A stretch of DNA of 64,000 bases from Lytechinus variegatus (taxonomy: Eukaryota; Echinodermata; Echinoidea; Temnopleuroida; Toxopneustidae), in contig NC_054743.1 of NCBI RefSeq assembly GCF_018143015.1, positions 45,418,922-45,482,921 of the forward strand. Reading direction: 5' to 3'. The position numbers were made by a program, and so were the translations under genes. The notes under the pieces are model-generated. The model saw only the letters and a program-made list of their open reading frames with translations. It made no database searches and was not told where the DNA came from. Below, piece after piece: positions 1-11,589 of this stretch (its first letter is position 1; each line of letters begins with the position of its first letter).

Positions 1-1081
1 AAAAGGTGTTATGTTTTCTTTATATATAGAAAACATTGAAGGCAGGTAGATTTCTTTTATACAAAATTTTATGTTCACATGATAGGGTAGTACATCATGA
101 CAATTTAGTTTCTCATAAGAATATTGCAATAACTGAGAATAAAGAGATGTTTTTTCTCGGAATGGTCCAAAGCGGACCTAACCCCTTTTGGAACTAAACT
201 CTCTCTATATAAATATATTTATATTCAATGTGTATCGAAAAAAAAGTTTACACTTTGAAAAGCCCTGGAAATTAAAAAATATAAATTTAAACATATTATC
301 TTGGGTTTGGGTCTCATTTACCCAATGAAAGTAAAGTTTTGACAGAATGTAACACTTGAGTGAGCACTGTTCATTTTTGTAAAGCTCGCAGAAATCTGTT
401 TGCGCAGAAATGATCGTTTTCACGCTGTGTCAAGGGGAAGGGCGAAATCAAACTTACCCTGCCAAACATTTTTCATATATTTCCCTTGCACTTTTAGTCA
501 ATTGGAATAAAACGGATACATACAAGCTTTTTGTAACAATTTTGCCACCTAAATTGAAATTTCAAAACATAAAAAAGCACAACCTATACCTTTTTTGTGG
601 TAGCTGGATCCGAGGACATAACTGAATCCGAACAAACGTTTATATCAGACATCTCCAGCTTTTTTCACTAAGTTTCACTAATTTTCCATTAATACTTCCT
701 TTTCCATACTTTTCCCAAGCTTGAAAATGAATAACAAAATGAAAATCAAGCCTAAGCCATTTCATGAAAATCACAGCTCCGTGTAAAGCAAATATTGTCA
801 CAATGATCTTGGTGTGTTGGGGAGTGGCGTGGGGCGCGATGTACTCTTCGAAGTGTTTCGGGCAAGGAAGCAAGTTAAAAAGGGTGTAAGATATTTTCAA
901 ATAAATTTTACTTGCTAAATTTCACTTGTTCTTTATGTTTAAGGTCTACTTTAATTCACATAACTATTTCAAAGTTCTACGTAATTCATTTTCAATAACT
1001 TCTCAGAAGTAAGTGGTGCTCACTCAAGCGGAAATATTTTTCGACAGTTATATCTTCATTTGCTTCAATTGATCTGTACCA
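1..1081. other. gene-empty AT-rich stretch
   Basis: I see no coding region, RNA gene or clear repeat structure here. The short open frames have no motif, no homology I recognise and no splice context. Confidence 0.6.
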
Positions 1082-1269
1082 ACGTTAACATTTGGAAAAG
1101 TCTTCAGGATATAACAAATATATAATTTTACCTTTTTTTACTTTTTTGATACACACTGTATATATATATATATACATATATATATACATATATACAGTGT
1201 GTATCAAAAAAGTAAAAAAAAGTTAAATTATATATTTGTAATATCCTGAAGATTTTTCCACATTTTAAC

Positions 1270-1271
<2 letters not shown>
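1082..1271. repeat. palindromic (foldback) repeat
   Basis: The left arm (about 1082-1165) returns as its reverse complement at about 1190-1271. Both arms contain the block TGATACACACTGTATA and a TCTTCAGGATAT-like block, with an AT-dinucleotide loop between them. This is the form of a small foldback MITE. No target duplication could be read because both flanks are AT simple sequence. Confidence 0.7.

Positions 1272-1312
<41 letters not shown>
1271..1312. repeat. (TA)21 microsatellite
   Basis: Uninterrupted TA dinucleotide run directly abutting the foldback repeat on its right. Confidence 0.95.
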
Positions 1313-1314
<2 letters not shown>

Positions 1315-4187
1315 GTTATTATTCCATTATTGCTGTTGATATTATTGTTATTATAACTATTATTATCATCGTCATTTGACATCCATTTTAAGAGTTTCAT
1401 GATGCCTTTGGGGTAGGTAACATGACTTGCTCAATCAAATTCATTTCCTTTGGGAAGGACTGACAATAATAATTACATCAAATGACTTTATGAAATACAA
1501 GAAATATTTAACTCCTTAGCGCCAATATACCAAAAATCTGTGATTCCTAGAATGTTCCAAAACTCTAGGTATATTTCTAAAATTTCACTCTTAGTCATCC
1601 AACAGAATATAAATAACAAGTCGTCTGACCTTACATTTGCCTCCTTCATTTTTGAAAGAGTAAGCCCAACCCAATTTAAACTGAACTACAAAAGGAAAAT
1701 GGTTACAAAATGGTTTGTAAAGGAGGGGGTGGAAAGAAATGAGATAAATTAATCAGAACAATGAAAAAAATATATAAAAAAAGGAGTAAAAATAAACAAG
1801 TGCCATTGCCATTCAGTGCATCTGATTAGGTTGCAAACTCAAACAACCTTCCTAAAACGAAACGGTTTGCCGTGCTAAGTAGTTAGTGTGTGTTGTTACG
1901 TGCGTCAAAAGATGTATGGACATGAATATATGTATGCTTACCTTTTACTAACAGGTTTGTCCAATATCAATGATGAAATAGATCTCACTGTCCTGGTGTA
2001 TTCCGTCACCATCCATGTTGACTAAATTGTACCTTATCTGTCACATTCAAGCACATCTAAGATAGATGTATACGACGTCAATTTGAATCCTTCCTCTCAA
2101 ACCTATCCTAACAGTTAGGACACTTTTAAAGTCCCGCCTTTCGGTAAACTTTGTTCCTGCACTGCTAATTGCTAAACCCGATTGAAAACCTCTTTAACGC
2201 CCGAAAGAAAGAAAAAAAAAAGGGTTGGTTTCTAAAAGATCACCATAATATGACATTGAAATAGGTGCTTAATCAGCCGGGACGTGGTATTGTGTATGCT
2301 AGGTAGGATTTTGGGGTCGAATGTACTGTAAAGATTTTAGGAAACTAGACTTTGCAAAACAGGGAGTGGGTGTTTTCCAATTATCATGTTGTATTATTTA
2401 TTCATTCGTTTGATGTGGATAAATGGAAAGAATAAAAAAGATGGAAGGACTAAAAGAGAGTGAGAGAGAGAAAGAAAGAGAGATATGGCAATCATGTGAC
2501 TGTACAGTATGTAGTCATGTCTAACGAACGTGTCCGATAATCTCTTTTGATTTGATAAGAACAGTTGGTTAGTGTGTACGTCATGATGATGTATTGGGGC
2601 GGTTATTTGTCATAGTTGTTTTCGTGTCACAATTACTTAATTACATTTAACAAGTTTCAAGTTAAAATTCGGTGATTGTTTTCATAGTATATGTCAGCTT
2701 TAAGACGAAATTGCACATAGCAGCGTATACCCCTGAATGATGATATCCTTGCGTGCCTTTCCTTCTCCCATACAGGACATCAAATACCAAAGAAGTCATT
2801 TCTAACTCGTTTGGCATGTGCTGTTGAACCCTTTCAAGAACACTTATAGTATATAGTTGGTAATAATGTACACACGTTGAGTGAAGGAAACCCCCTTTTC
2901 TACGTCATCAAATTAATATAATTGTGGGTTAATTTATACATGTATGTTTCAATGTATATAGATCGTCCAACCACCCAACTGTAAGAAGGAATAGAATACA
3001 GAAAGAAAGAGACAAAGTTAGAAAATGGGAGGTAAAGGAGAGAGAGATAACAATGTGACTGTCTATAATGTAATGTTTAATATTAATGTTGATTTGATAA
3101 CTCAGTGTCATGTGCGCCAGGGTATGTGTGCGTGTGTGGGTTGTATACATATGTACGTTGTAATGGTTTCAGCACTCAATGGGCCTTAATGTTTTTTTTT
3201 CTCTGTTGCAAAACCTTACTTATTTCTTTTCAACTAGCCCCCCAGCGGAAGATTGGACAATAATTGTGTATAAAACGTAAACACACACGCAATACCCTCA
3301 TGGCGGCAGCATGAAATATCACCCTGTACTACAAAAAGAACTTTCCAGTATAAAACATGGTGATTACACGTACTGTCCATGTATATAAGAATATCATCCC
3401 GGTTTGTCTTTCTTCCATACAGGAGAGCGACAGACAAGAGAAGTAATTTCTAACTTTTTGACACCAGCAATAAGACCTTCTCAATGATAATGGGTAGTAG
3501 CGGAATAAAGGAAACCGGAAACCCATTTTCTAAAAGAACTCTAACTATAGTAGATAGGTAACAAAATTGTTTATTTCAAAGATAATAGCAGCCAAAGGCC
3601 GAATTGTGATCAATTTTACCAACATGCAAGATCCTTCCAACCATCTAATGAAGCTTTACAGTCGTAAACCTTCGGTGCTGGAGGGGCGAGGAGTTTTAAA
3701 ATTTCGAAATTTACCCTATATTATTATTTTTTTTCTAGTTTTTACCCATAGTTGTTCATCCGATGTAATATGAAAATACCAGTGATGCTCTCATAATCAG
3801 GTTGGCAGCTTTTTAAACACACACACGCCCACAACTACACACCGTAATAGTATAGATATACGACAAATAATTCAATTATGAAGAAGAGTTTTTAATTTAA
3901 TTGTCATTTTGTAATGAAAGTAAATTTCATTTACTCATGTATACCCCTTTTCAGAGTAATATTAAAAAATACCCTTAATATTAGGATTGTGATACTAAAC
4001 AGTCAAACCAATTCGTGTACATGTAAACCAAGTCATTTACCGATCATAAGGGGGTAATTCTATATCCATAATCTTCAGTCAAGTAAATGCAAATAGGACA
4101 TTTCACCAATGATGATAAATTGACCAATACATCCCATGCTATTATAGATTAAATGCATGTATATATATATATATATAAATATATTCA
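1313..4187. other. gene-empty stretch with a diverged duplication
   Basis: No gene recognised. A segment around 2745-2910 resembles one around 3395-3530: both hold a pyrimidine tract ending in CCATACAG, then AAGTCATTTCTAACT or AAGTAATTTCTAACT, then a GGAAAC...CCATTTTCT-like end. The similarity is modest, consistent with an old tandem duplication. The CCATACAG could be a splice acceptor, but no open frame follows it. Confidence 0.45.
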
Positions 4188-4355
4188 TTCAATGTAAAAA
4201 TGAAGTGCTATTTTAGCACCTACAGTGCTTGTATAGTGATTTCACTACGGGTGCTGAGTTTCTAGTTTAAATTTAAACTAGAAAATCAGCACCAATCGTG
4301 CAGTCACTATACAAGCATTGTAAGTGCTAAATTATCACTCATTTTTTACAGTGTA
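4188..4355. mobile_element. palindromic TA-type MITE, copy 1
   Basis: The arms pair over most of their length: AATGAAGTGCTA at the left, its diverged complement at the right, with GTATAGTGA / TCACTATAC and GTTTAAATTTAAAC at the centre. It is the same family as 11416-11589, which has cleaner ends. The left end here is eroded. No coding capacity; mobilisation by a Tc1/mariner-like transposase is inferred from the TA flanks of the sister copy. Confidence 0.8.
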
Positions 4356-4747
4356 CTTTCGACATGAACCTTTTTTCCATTCGGCGCAGGCCATATTTTG
4401 TTATAGTTTCCTCGATAAAGGGTTAGTGTTCGTTCAGGCATTTAATAAAAAGACTTGTATATATTTTTGGTGTAATCTGACGTAGACGAAACAGCTTCTA
4501 TCCATATAACTTAATCAAGATCTTCATCACACATTTAAGAAACGTAATTCCTACGGCTTTTCAAATTAAAGGTGTTTTCTTCGTACAAGGAATGTGCGTC
4601 CGAGCCTCAAACTCATTAAATAGAAATATGAACTCAATAAAGAAACATTTTTCGACATGAATTAATATACTAAATAGGTTCATTATTGCGGATTGAAATA
4701 ATCGCTAGAGGGTATTCATTTGTCTCGCAATCTACTATGGTCAACAA

Positions 4748-4837
4748 GGAAATTCGTGATCACTCTCGCAAAAAGTGTTCACTGGCTTTCTAGGAAATTC
4801 GTGATCACTCTCGCAAAAAGTGTTCACTAGCTTACAA
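4748..4837. repeat. 45-bp tandem duplication
   Basis: Two nearly identical 45-bp units start at 4748 and 4793, each with GGAAATTCGTGATCACTC followed by GTGTTCACT. They lie downstream of the Penelope-like reading frame (which runs leftward) and probably belong to its 3' terminal region. Confidence 0.85.
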
Positions 4838-4904
4838 GTTCACGAGCTTTCGAGTGCCGCTGCAACTCTTTATCAAGTGACACGGATTGTCCGATATCGT
4901 ACTG

Positions 4905-5043
4905 AATTTATACTAACCTCCAAGACCGTACGCACAAACGCGAGAACAATAGGTGGGCACTGATCCGTTGTGTGATTGGTCAGGAGGTATGCAAATAAAC
5001 CAGGGGTATATGCAAATATGCCGTGGGTCGGCAATATGCAAAT
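4905..5043 (-). promoter_or_regulatory. octamer triplet plus TATA-like box
   Basis: Three perfect ATGCAAAT octamers (4989-4996, 5010-5017, 5036-5043), the recognition sequence of POU/Oct factors, lie within 55 bp. On the minus strand they are followed about 80 bp downstream by TATAAATT (4912-4905). The arrangement is promoter-like and points leftward. It directly follows the end of the Penelope-like reading frame (stop at 5072-5070), where PLE terminal repeats are known to carry promoter activity. Function is inferred from motifs only. Confidence 0.45.
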
Positions 5044-5069
5044 GAGACCAAAATTGGCGGGCTCGATCG

Positions 5070-5156
5070 CTAGTTACCCGTGGGCGGGAGTTGACTGGCT
5101 GAGCGGTCCCTCGATGGTGGCCGGGAACGATCGGGTCGGCGTGCAGTGCCAGGTAA
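5070..5156 (-). pseudogene. displaced C-terminal tail of the Penelope-like ORF
   Basis: If the 3.17-kb Harbinger element and one TAA are ignored, the frame from 8324 continues here without a break: after RQHNTP come LPGTARRPDRSRPPSR and a Ser/Pro/Arg-rich tail, ending at TAG (5072-5070). The tail has no domain I recognise. The clean continuity of frame across the insertion is the evidence that the two pieces were one gene. Confidence 0.85.
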
Positions 5157-6773
5157 TGCTAGGTTCCCACTGCCGATCAAACCAGCCCGACCAAGCCCGA
5201 TCAAGCTATTTTGGCCTGGTCGGGCTCGGTCGGCAAGGGCGATCGGGGTCGGTCTACCTTGATCGGTATCGATCTGGCTTCCTACACGACATTTTTTGGC
5301 ATGCCAAAAAATATCGTGTAGGAGTCGTGAAGGCAAGCCATCGTACAGCGATCGTGTACTGATCGAGTAGAGATCGAGTTGATCGAAAATCGATCGTGTA
5401 GAGGTCTAGTTTGGTCGGGGTGGATTTTTTCCGCCGATCACTACCCGATCATCTCGATTCACACACAACTTCTACACGATTGGTTCCCGATCAACTCGAT
5501 CAACAACTCAACTGCTTCACGACCGATACATGTCTGCCCTGAACACTTACTCGACCGAACTCGCTCACTTCTCGACTGCTTTACGATCACATCCCAATCA
5601 CTTCTCGACCGCACTCGATCTTTCGGATCGCAACTAAACCAAGGGCAAAGATACACTTACGTGCTGATCTTATCACATTTTCTTCGTACCAATAGGCCTA
5701 TTATTGATATTAAAATTAATCAGTTCTGGAATTGGGAGTGATAACAGGTGACTACTTGCAGCTCTTCACATAGGGTAAGTGTAGGTAATTGGAGACCGTT
5801 AAGCTCATTTGCATAATTTACATGAACATGGAAAATGACACACTCTTAAAAGTTTTTTTTTCCTCTTCAGCAACTTCTACTCTATATTTGGTAACAAAAT
5901 GGTGAACACAAATTAATTGATTAATAAGATAATGAGGATTAATGACGTCATCATCAAAGGTCTCTCATTACCTAAATGTGTAGGTAATGAGGGACAGTTA
6001 CAAATCATGTTATTTGCAAGAAAACTTTAGTAAAAATGGGATTGTCATGCTAAGTTCAAACACTTTTCTTACAGAAATACATGTAGCCAATGATTTTAAC
6101 ATCATTTTAAAACAATATGAACCAGATGTGGTTGAAAACATGTCTTTTTGTTTGCAACAATGAATGATGCTTTAAATCATAAATGTTCTGAAGTGCTTTA
6201 AAAATAACTTTTCTGAAAAAAAAGAAAGGAAAGTAGGCCGATATTTATTCTCATTTCTGCAGTCTTTTTTTTAGATTCATTACATAAAAGAAAAGATGCT
6301 TTGTCAAGGACTTTCCTGTGACACCTGCCATTCATAACAAACAGTCGCCATGTTGGTGTCCCCCATTACCTACACTCATTATTGGACTGACCAGTTCATT
6401 GTGGCCACAGTATCACCCATACACAACACACAGTGGCCGTTTTTAGTGTTTGTGTGGCTAGCCTACTTACAAAACTTCCTATTTGAAGTACTTTTACCGA
6501 TCACCTCTTCACTATGAGAACACGCCCCAACATTCCTTGAAAAATGAATTTTCACACCAGAGCAAAATTTGAAGATGAAAATATCATACCTTGACCTATT
6601 TCGAAGTTTTTTGCTGCACTAAATGACGACCTGTATCGTAAACAAGCAGAGTGATCTTGCAGAAGTATTGTAGAAACTTTCCTGTGGTAACTCCCAGAAA
6701 ATTACGAAATGAGTATCAATAGATTTATATTTGAAACGACTATTTCGTCATGCTTTTAAAATGATGTAATTAC

Positions 6774-7919
6774 CTGAAGTTAGTGTCCTGCTTCTTTATT
6801 CGAGGCGATTTGCGGTCAAGAAGCTCCCCAAATATGTCGGCGACCACTCTCAGGAAATTTTTAAACCCTTTTGGGTCCTCTCTATTGAGCTCATTCAGCA
6901 GTTGTTCATATTGTCCAAAGAGCGGTCTCCGAGTCAACCACTGCCCCACACAGATTTCCATTTTTCAGATTGGGGGGGGGGGGGGCAAAATCATTAACGT
7001 TCCAAAGGCGCTCGATCGTACAAAACACCCGCCCACATACACATACACCCTCACACACACACACAACAATTTCTCAATTTCTCACCAACAATTTAATGCG
7101 AGCGCGATTTTTTTTTAGAATACTGACAGGAAAAGCGTGCCTGTTTAGGACCGTTTGTAGTAACTCATGAGAAGGATACATATCTCACTACACAGATAGT
7201 ACGAGTGCCGAGAGTGAGCTGAAATTTCTTTATATTCTGACCTGAAAACTTGATATTCTAAGCATTTATGGTAACAAGGATTAAGATTTGTATCTAAAAG
7301 AAGAATAGATGCGAGCGCAAAGCGCGAGCTGAAAATTTTGATATTTCGATCTGAAAAATGACACTTTAATGGACGTTTTTGATAAAGAACAAAATATATA
7401 TCCAAGAAAAGATGATTGCAAATCGAAGCAGGAGTTCTTTTGAGGATTAGAACTGAAAACAGGACATTTACATTCACCTATTTAATCATGAAAAGTATGG
7501 GTTTTTGCTACAGAAATGATGCGAGCGCGAAGCGCAAGCTGAAAATTTTTATATTCCAATCTGAAAAGCGGACATTTTGAGCACGATTTTAAATAAAGAA
7601 CGAGATGTGTATCTCATTCTCGCTTGCTGAACATTACAATCTTGTTGTTTTTATGCATATCCAGAATTATTGGGGGGGGCAAAATGATATGTTTGCCCCC
7701 CCCCAATATTTTCATTGGTGGGGCGATCGCCCCCCTGCCCCCCCCCCCCCCCCCCCCAGGATCGACGCCTCTGCAGATTTCCCTGTGCCGTTGCTGCCTA
7801 CGCGTCCTCCTGCATCTACGTTCATCAACTTCTTCTTTTTCGAGCTGAACCACAGCCATTACCCTGTTTCTCTGGAGCTCTAACCACCTAGCCCACAACT
7901 GTAACTGTTCGATTTCCAT
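6774..7919 (-). pseudogene. Harbinger transposase first exon, split by a hAT-like insertion
   Basis: The exon reads from ATG at 7919-7917 to 7774, then, after an 815-bp insertion and one copy of an 8-bp duplication, from 6958 to 6774, where it ends at a GT donor (CTTCAG/GTAATT). The protein starts MEIEQLQLWARWLELQRN, carries an Arg-rich stretch, then RRPLFGQYEQLLNELN and SPRIKKQDTNF, the helical N-terminal region of PIF/Harbinger transposases. The KKQDT block aligns with EKQDTFF of the second Harbinger copy (44555-49195). The catalytic exon is absent from this element. Confidence 0.8.
6959..7773. mobile_element. hAT-like non-autonomous element in Harbinger copy 1
   Basis: Flanked by the 8-bp duplication CAGATTTC (6951-6958 and 7774-7781), the hAT signature. 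The right end is GATCGACGCCTCTG. The left end starts at CATTTTTCAGATTGGGG and lacks the matching terminal 14 bp that is present in the sister copy at 45175. Inside are poly-G/poly-C tracts and two ~280-bp units, each with a GCGAGCGCGAAGCGC-type motif followed by a GATATT(C) block. No coding region. Confidence 0.85.
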
Positions 7920-8323
7920 CTCTTTCAAGTTTGAGATGAACTGAACCCTGGTAAAAAAATGAGTACTGTACCATCAGCTGACGATAATGTTTGTGCAACC
8001 ACAGTCAATTCACCACTGATCTTGGATCTCTTTTCGAACAAGTTGATCTGCTCGGGTCTAGATTGTGTAGAGATCGGATGGACGTCCAGCTAGTCTAGTA
8101 GGGATCGCGTTGGGATCGTATGTAGATCGGAATGATCGAGAAGAGATCTAAGTAGTGGTCGACTGTACGTCGTGAAGGAGTCGTGAATGGTCGAATATGG
8201 GTCGTGAATGGTCAAATAGCGGTCGGGAAGAGCTCGTGTTTAGGCATGTGGTCGGGATTGGTCGGGGAAAAATGGGTGATCGGGCTTGGTTGGGTTGGTT
8301 TGATCGGCAGTGGGAACCTAGCA

Positions 8324-10594
8324 TAAGGGGGTATTGTGCTGTCGGATGGTTCGCATCCAGAAATCGGGGATGTCGATCCCGCTGTCTCTGTTGAAATTGT
8401 TAGGACAAAGACGTATACTAATAGCCTCCTTAATCCTGCGTGTATACCAATGTCTTTCTTTGGCAATGCAATGTACACCCTCCCAATCTGGGTGGTGTTG
8501 CTTCTCCCAAGCATGTTCTGCCACCGCGGATGTGTCGGTTCGCTGTAACCGAACATCGCGCTTGTGTTCAGAAATGCGTTCAACTATCGGTCGGGCTGTC
8601 TCTCCGATGTAAGACCCGTCACATCCCTGGCAAGGAATGTTGTATACAACGCCATCACGTCTGTGATCAGGGATAGGGTCTTTGGGGCGTACAAGCTGTT
8701 TGCGTAAGGTGGTGTCCGAGCGGAAAACCGTTCGGATACCGTGACCTTCTAATCGGCGTTTAAGTTGTTGTGAAAGGCCATCTATGTAGGGCAAGACTGT
8801 ACAAGTCTTGAAAACCTTCTGATCCCTTGGTGGTTGTTTTTTCTTGAAAGTATTCTTGATAAAACGGCGTGGGTAGCCGTTGCTGTATAAGGCGCCACGT
8901 ATGTGTGCTCTTTCTTTCGGGAGTTCAGGCGGGTGAGTTATAATACGTGCTGCTCTGTCGAACAGACATTTAATAAGACCCTTCTTGACCGATTTGTCGT
9001 GATGAGAATCATATGGTATGTATTGGTCTGTATGAGTGGGCTTGCGGTAGACAGAGGTGGAAAGTTTCCCGCCCTCGTGTCTTTGGACTAGCGTATCAAG
9101 GAATGCTAATTTCCCTCCTTGTTCAGTCTCCAGAGTGAACTGGATGGACGGTTGCTGGCTATTCATGTATGCGAGTAGGCCGTCTGCTTCGGAATTATTT
9201 ACAATTATGAAAGTGTCATCGACGTATCTCTTCCACACCCGCGGGCGGCATGTGGAAGGACACTTGGGCAAAGCGTTCTGTTCAAATCCTTCCATATATA
9301 GGTTAGCCACAACCGCTGAGACTGGGCTACCCATTGCTGCTCCTTCTGTTTGCTCATAGAAAGAGCCTCTGTACAGAAAATATGTGGATCTGAGGACGAA
9401 CTCGAGGAGTTCGACTATTTGTTCAGGCATAAGTGTGGTACGTTCTGATAATGTGGGGTCGGATTGCATGCGTTGCAGGGCCGTACTGCATGCGCCCTCT
9501 ATCGGTACGTTAGTGAAGAGGGAGACTACATCAAAAGAGATCATGGATTCTTGTTCGTTAATTGTCTGCTCCGATGTGAATTCAGCGAATTCACTGGAGT
9601 TGGTAACCGTGTGTTCTGAGCAGTTAGTGAGAGGGGACAGGATGTCCGCCAGGTACTTTGATAGGTTATAGGCAAAAGAACCTATGCATGAAACTATTGG
9701 TCTGAGAGGTATCCCGGGTTTGTGTATTTTGGGCAACCCGTATATTCTAGGTGGCTGTTTCTGTGTGGGCTTTATCTTTTTGTATGTAGCCTCATCTAGA
9801 ACTTTGTCTTTCTTTAGTGCCAGTAACGTACTGGTCAGTTTGCGACACATTCGATCTGTGGGGTCTTTCTTTAGCATTTTATACGGACCAGAGCTTAGAA
9901 GCTCGGTCATTTTGTCTTCGTAGGAGGTACTATCTAGAATGATTGTGGCACTACCCTTATCCGCAGGAAGGATTGTGATGCTATCATCATTCTTGAGTGT
10001 CTTAAGAGCATCACGCATCTCTCTTGTGGTATTCGGTTTTGGAAGACGTGCTCTCTGTAGAATAGAATCTACATCTTTACGTGCGGCATCGGCCGAAACT
10101 GGGTCAATAAACTTGACCGCGGTTTCGACCTTAGCTACTATCTCGGTAATGGGCAATTTTTGGGGTGACACGGCAAAGGCGAGGCCTTTCTTAAGCAATT
10201 GCTCCTCGGTGGAGGTGATCTGTCTCGAGGATAGGTTAACAACCCATTTATCCTCATTCGCTAATGAGGCGGTTACCTTCTTCGATTTGGGTTGTATCAA
10301 CTTTTCAAATTTAGCCTGTTGCCTTTTCTTGTATTTAGCGAAAACATCTGCGTAGATATTTTCATTAACCTTCAGAATGTCTGTACTATGTTGGGCTTGC
10401 ATAGTCTCTTTGATATCGGCTTTCAAAGTTTCGTATTCCGTCTTTGCCGAATCAATCGTGCATCTAGTAAGAAAGATGCGTTCTTTCAGAAAACGGAGGG
10501 CGGCCGTTTCTGCTATCTTTCTTGCTCCTTTGGTGTTCATAGGAGGTTTGACCCGCAGGTCTTTGGGAACCACTGACGCTTTAATGCAACGCAC
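8324..10594 (-). CDS. Penelope-like reverse transcriptase with GIY-YIG endonuclease
   Basis: A single uninterrupted 758-codon frame, long enough for most of a PLE polyprotein. Visible RT motifs: GLPKIHKPGIPLRPIVS (286-302), SFDVVSLFTNVP (353-364, motif A Asp), GAAMGSPVSAVVANLYM (418-434, motif B), RYVDDTFIIV (456-465, catalytic YVDD) and KLAFLDTLVQR (495-505). A GIY-YIG nuclease follows: VVYNI at 649, a CxxC pair, SYIGET at 661-666, then ISEHKRD. RT copies the element RNA; GIY-YIG nicks the target. The frame opens after a stop near 10640 and its first ATG codes Met19, so the start is uncertain and the 5' end may be missing. The present stop (TAG at 8320-8318) is supplied by the Harbinger terminal repeat, replacing the native tail now at 5156-5070. 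Confidence 0.9.
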
Positions 10595-10640
10595 AAGATA
10601 TGAATTAATATATTGATTCTTCTCAATTTTTATTCTATAC

Positions 10641-11219
10641 TACGAAAAAGAAGAAGATACAAAGAATGTATATAGCACATCGGAAATCAAATAATTTACG
10701 ATACATAGTAGAAATTAACAATTCAAAACGAAGAGTTCTGGCAAAAAGCCGTCTGTGGCACTTTCAGTGATAGGGCGATGTTTTTCAAAGTATTTACAAT
10801 AAAATGCGTCCACGAGGTTAATTATTCTGAGCTGGAACGCAAATCCATATAATAACGATTATAATCATTATAATCTATATAACAATAACATGGATGATAA
10901 TGGACAATAAAAGTGGCTCTGATTCTTCCTCTACAAATAGTGGGTCTTATGTTAAAATCCTACTCCAGGCATTATTTTCATTCAACAACAAGTTTATTAA
11001 AAGCTACCATGATTGTGGTTAGCATCCATAAGCACTGGTAACCAGCATGTAACCCACATCACACACTATAATATTGTATCATCGAACAATGACGTAGAAT
11101 ATTCATCTCCGTCTTTTTCTTTGCCCTTTAAACTCTTAAGAAATAACGTACATACAGATGAGACCATATCAAATTTTGTTGTTGTGCTGGGCCTTTTCTT
11201 TAAAAACATATTAAGAATC
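10641..11219. other. gene-empty stretch
   Basis: AT-rich, no reading frame with recognisable motifs and no repeat structure found. Confidence 0.5.
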
Positions 11220-11415
11220 CAAATTTCTTTATATCGGGTTTCTATGCAGCACGTTGCATCAACAGAAGTTGTTTTGTTTCTGTTGGCTAGAACCTGTGTA
11301 TTCAACAAAACTGAACTTCGGAATGACCTTCAATAAAACTATTATGTAACATGCGGATGGTCAATATATCATAATACTTGGAGCGGCCAGAATCTTACGC
11401 AAATTTATGAAAAAC

Positions 11416-11589
11416 TACACTCTAAAAAATGAAGTGCTAATTCAGCTCTTAATAAGCGTGTATAGTGACTGCACTTCGGAGTGCTGATTTTTCTCGTTCA
11501 AATTTGAACTAGACAATTCAGCACTCTGAAGTGCAGTCACTATACACGCTCTTTAAGAGCTGAATTAGCACTTCATTTTTTAGAGTGTA
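11416..11589. mobile_element. palindromic TA-type MITE, copy 2
   Basis: A near-perfect 174-bp palindrome: CACTCTAAAAAATGAAGTG at the left and its complement at the right, flanked by TA on each side, with GTTCAAATTTGAAC at the centre. It is the same family as 4188-4355 and much better preserved. Copy B of the segmental duplication (around 14045) shows the uninserted sequence. No coding capacity; TA duplication points to a Tc1/mariner-type transposase. Confidence 0.9.

Larger units (their letters stand above)
5157..8323 (-). mobile_element. PIF/Harbinger DNA transposon, non-autonomous (copy 1)
   Basis: The terminal inverted repeats begin TGCTAGGTTCCCACTGCC at 5157 and end with the exact complement at 8323. 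TAA target duplications lie at 5154-5156 and 8324-8326, the 3-bp TWA type known for animal Harbingers. About 450 bp inside the left end (5157-5640) and 300 bp inside the right end (8030-8323) are saturated with GATCG/GGTCG words. Only the first transposase exon (7919-6774) is present and I find no DDE-bearing exon, so this copy could move only in trans. The interior 5640-6770 is AT-rich with no gene. A hAT-like element (6959-7773) split the exon later. Confidence 0.9.
4748..10640 (-). mobile_element. Penelope-like retroelement, interrupted by a Harbinger element
   Basis: The body consists of a long minus-strand reading frame with reverse transcriptase and GIY-YIG endonuclease (10594-8324), its last ~29 codons (5156-5070), and a leftward 3' region with octamers, a TATA-like box and a 45-bp duplication. 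The piece 5157-8323 is a later DNA-transposon insertion. Outer limits are estimates: I found no second copy of the 3' region upstream of the reading frame, so the 5' end is probably truncated. PLEs insert through an RT-primed mechanism and are neither LTR nor virus-like elements. Confidence 0.8.

Noticed and set aside
1128-1400. 90-codon minus-strand frame rich in Tyr/Ile
   Set aside because: It is read from TA microsatellite and a palindrome.
7605-7848. Proline-rich frames around 7740
   Set aside because: Poly-C tract of the hAT-like element. Only the minus-strand transposase exon beyond 7774 is supported.
8334-10616. Many plus-strand open frames of 60-138 codons
   Set aside because: They are antisense shadows of the long Penelope-like frame on the minus strand, which has clear RT and GIY-YIG motifs.
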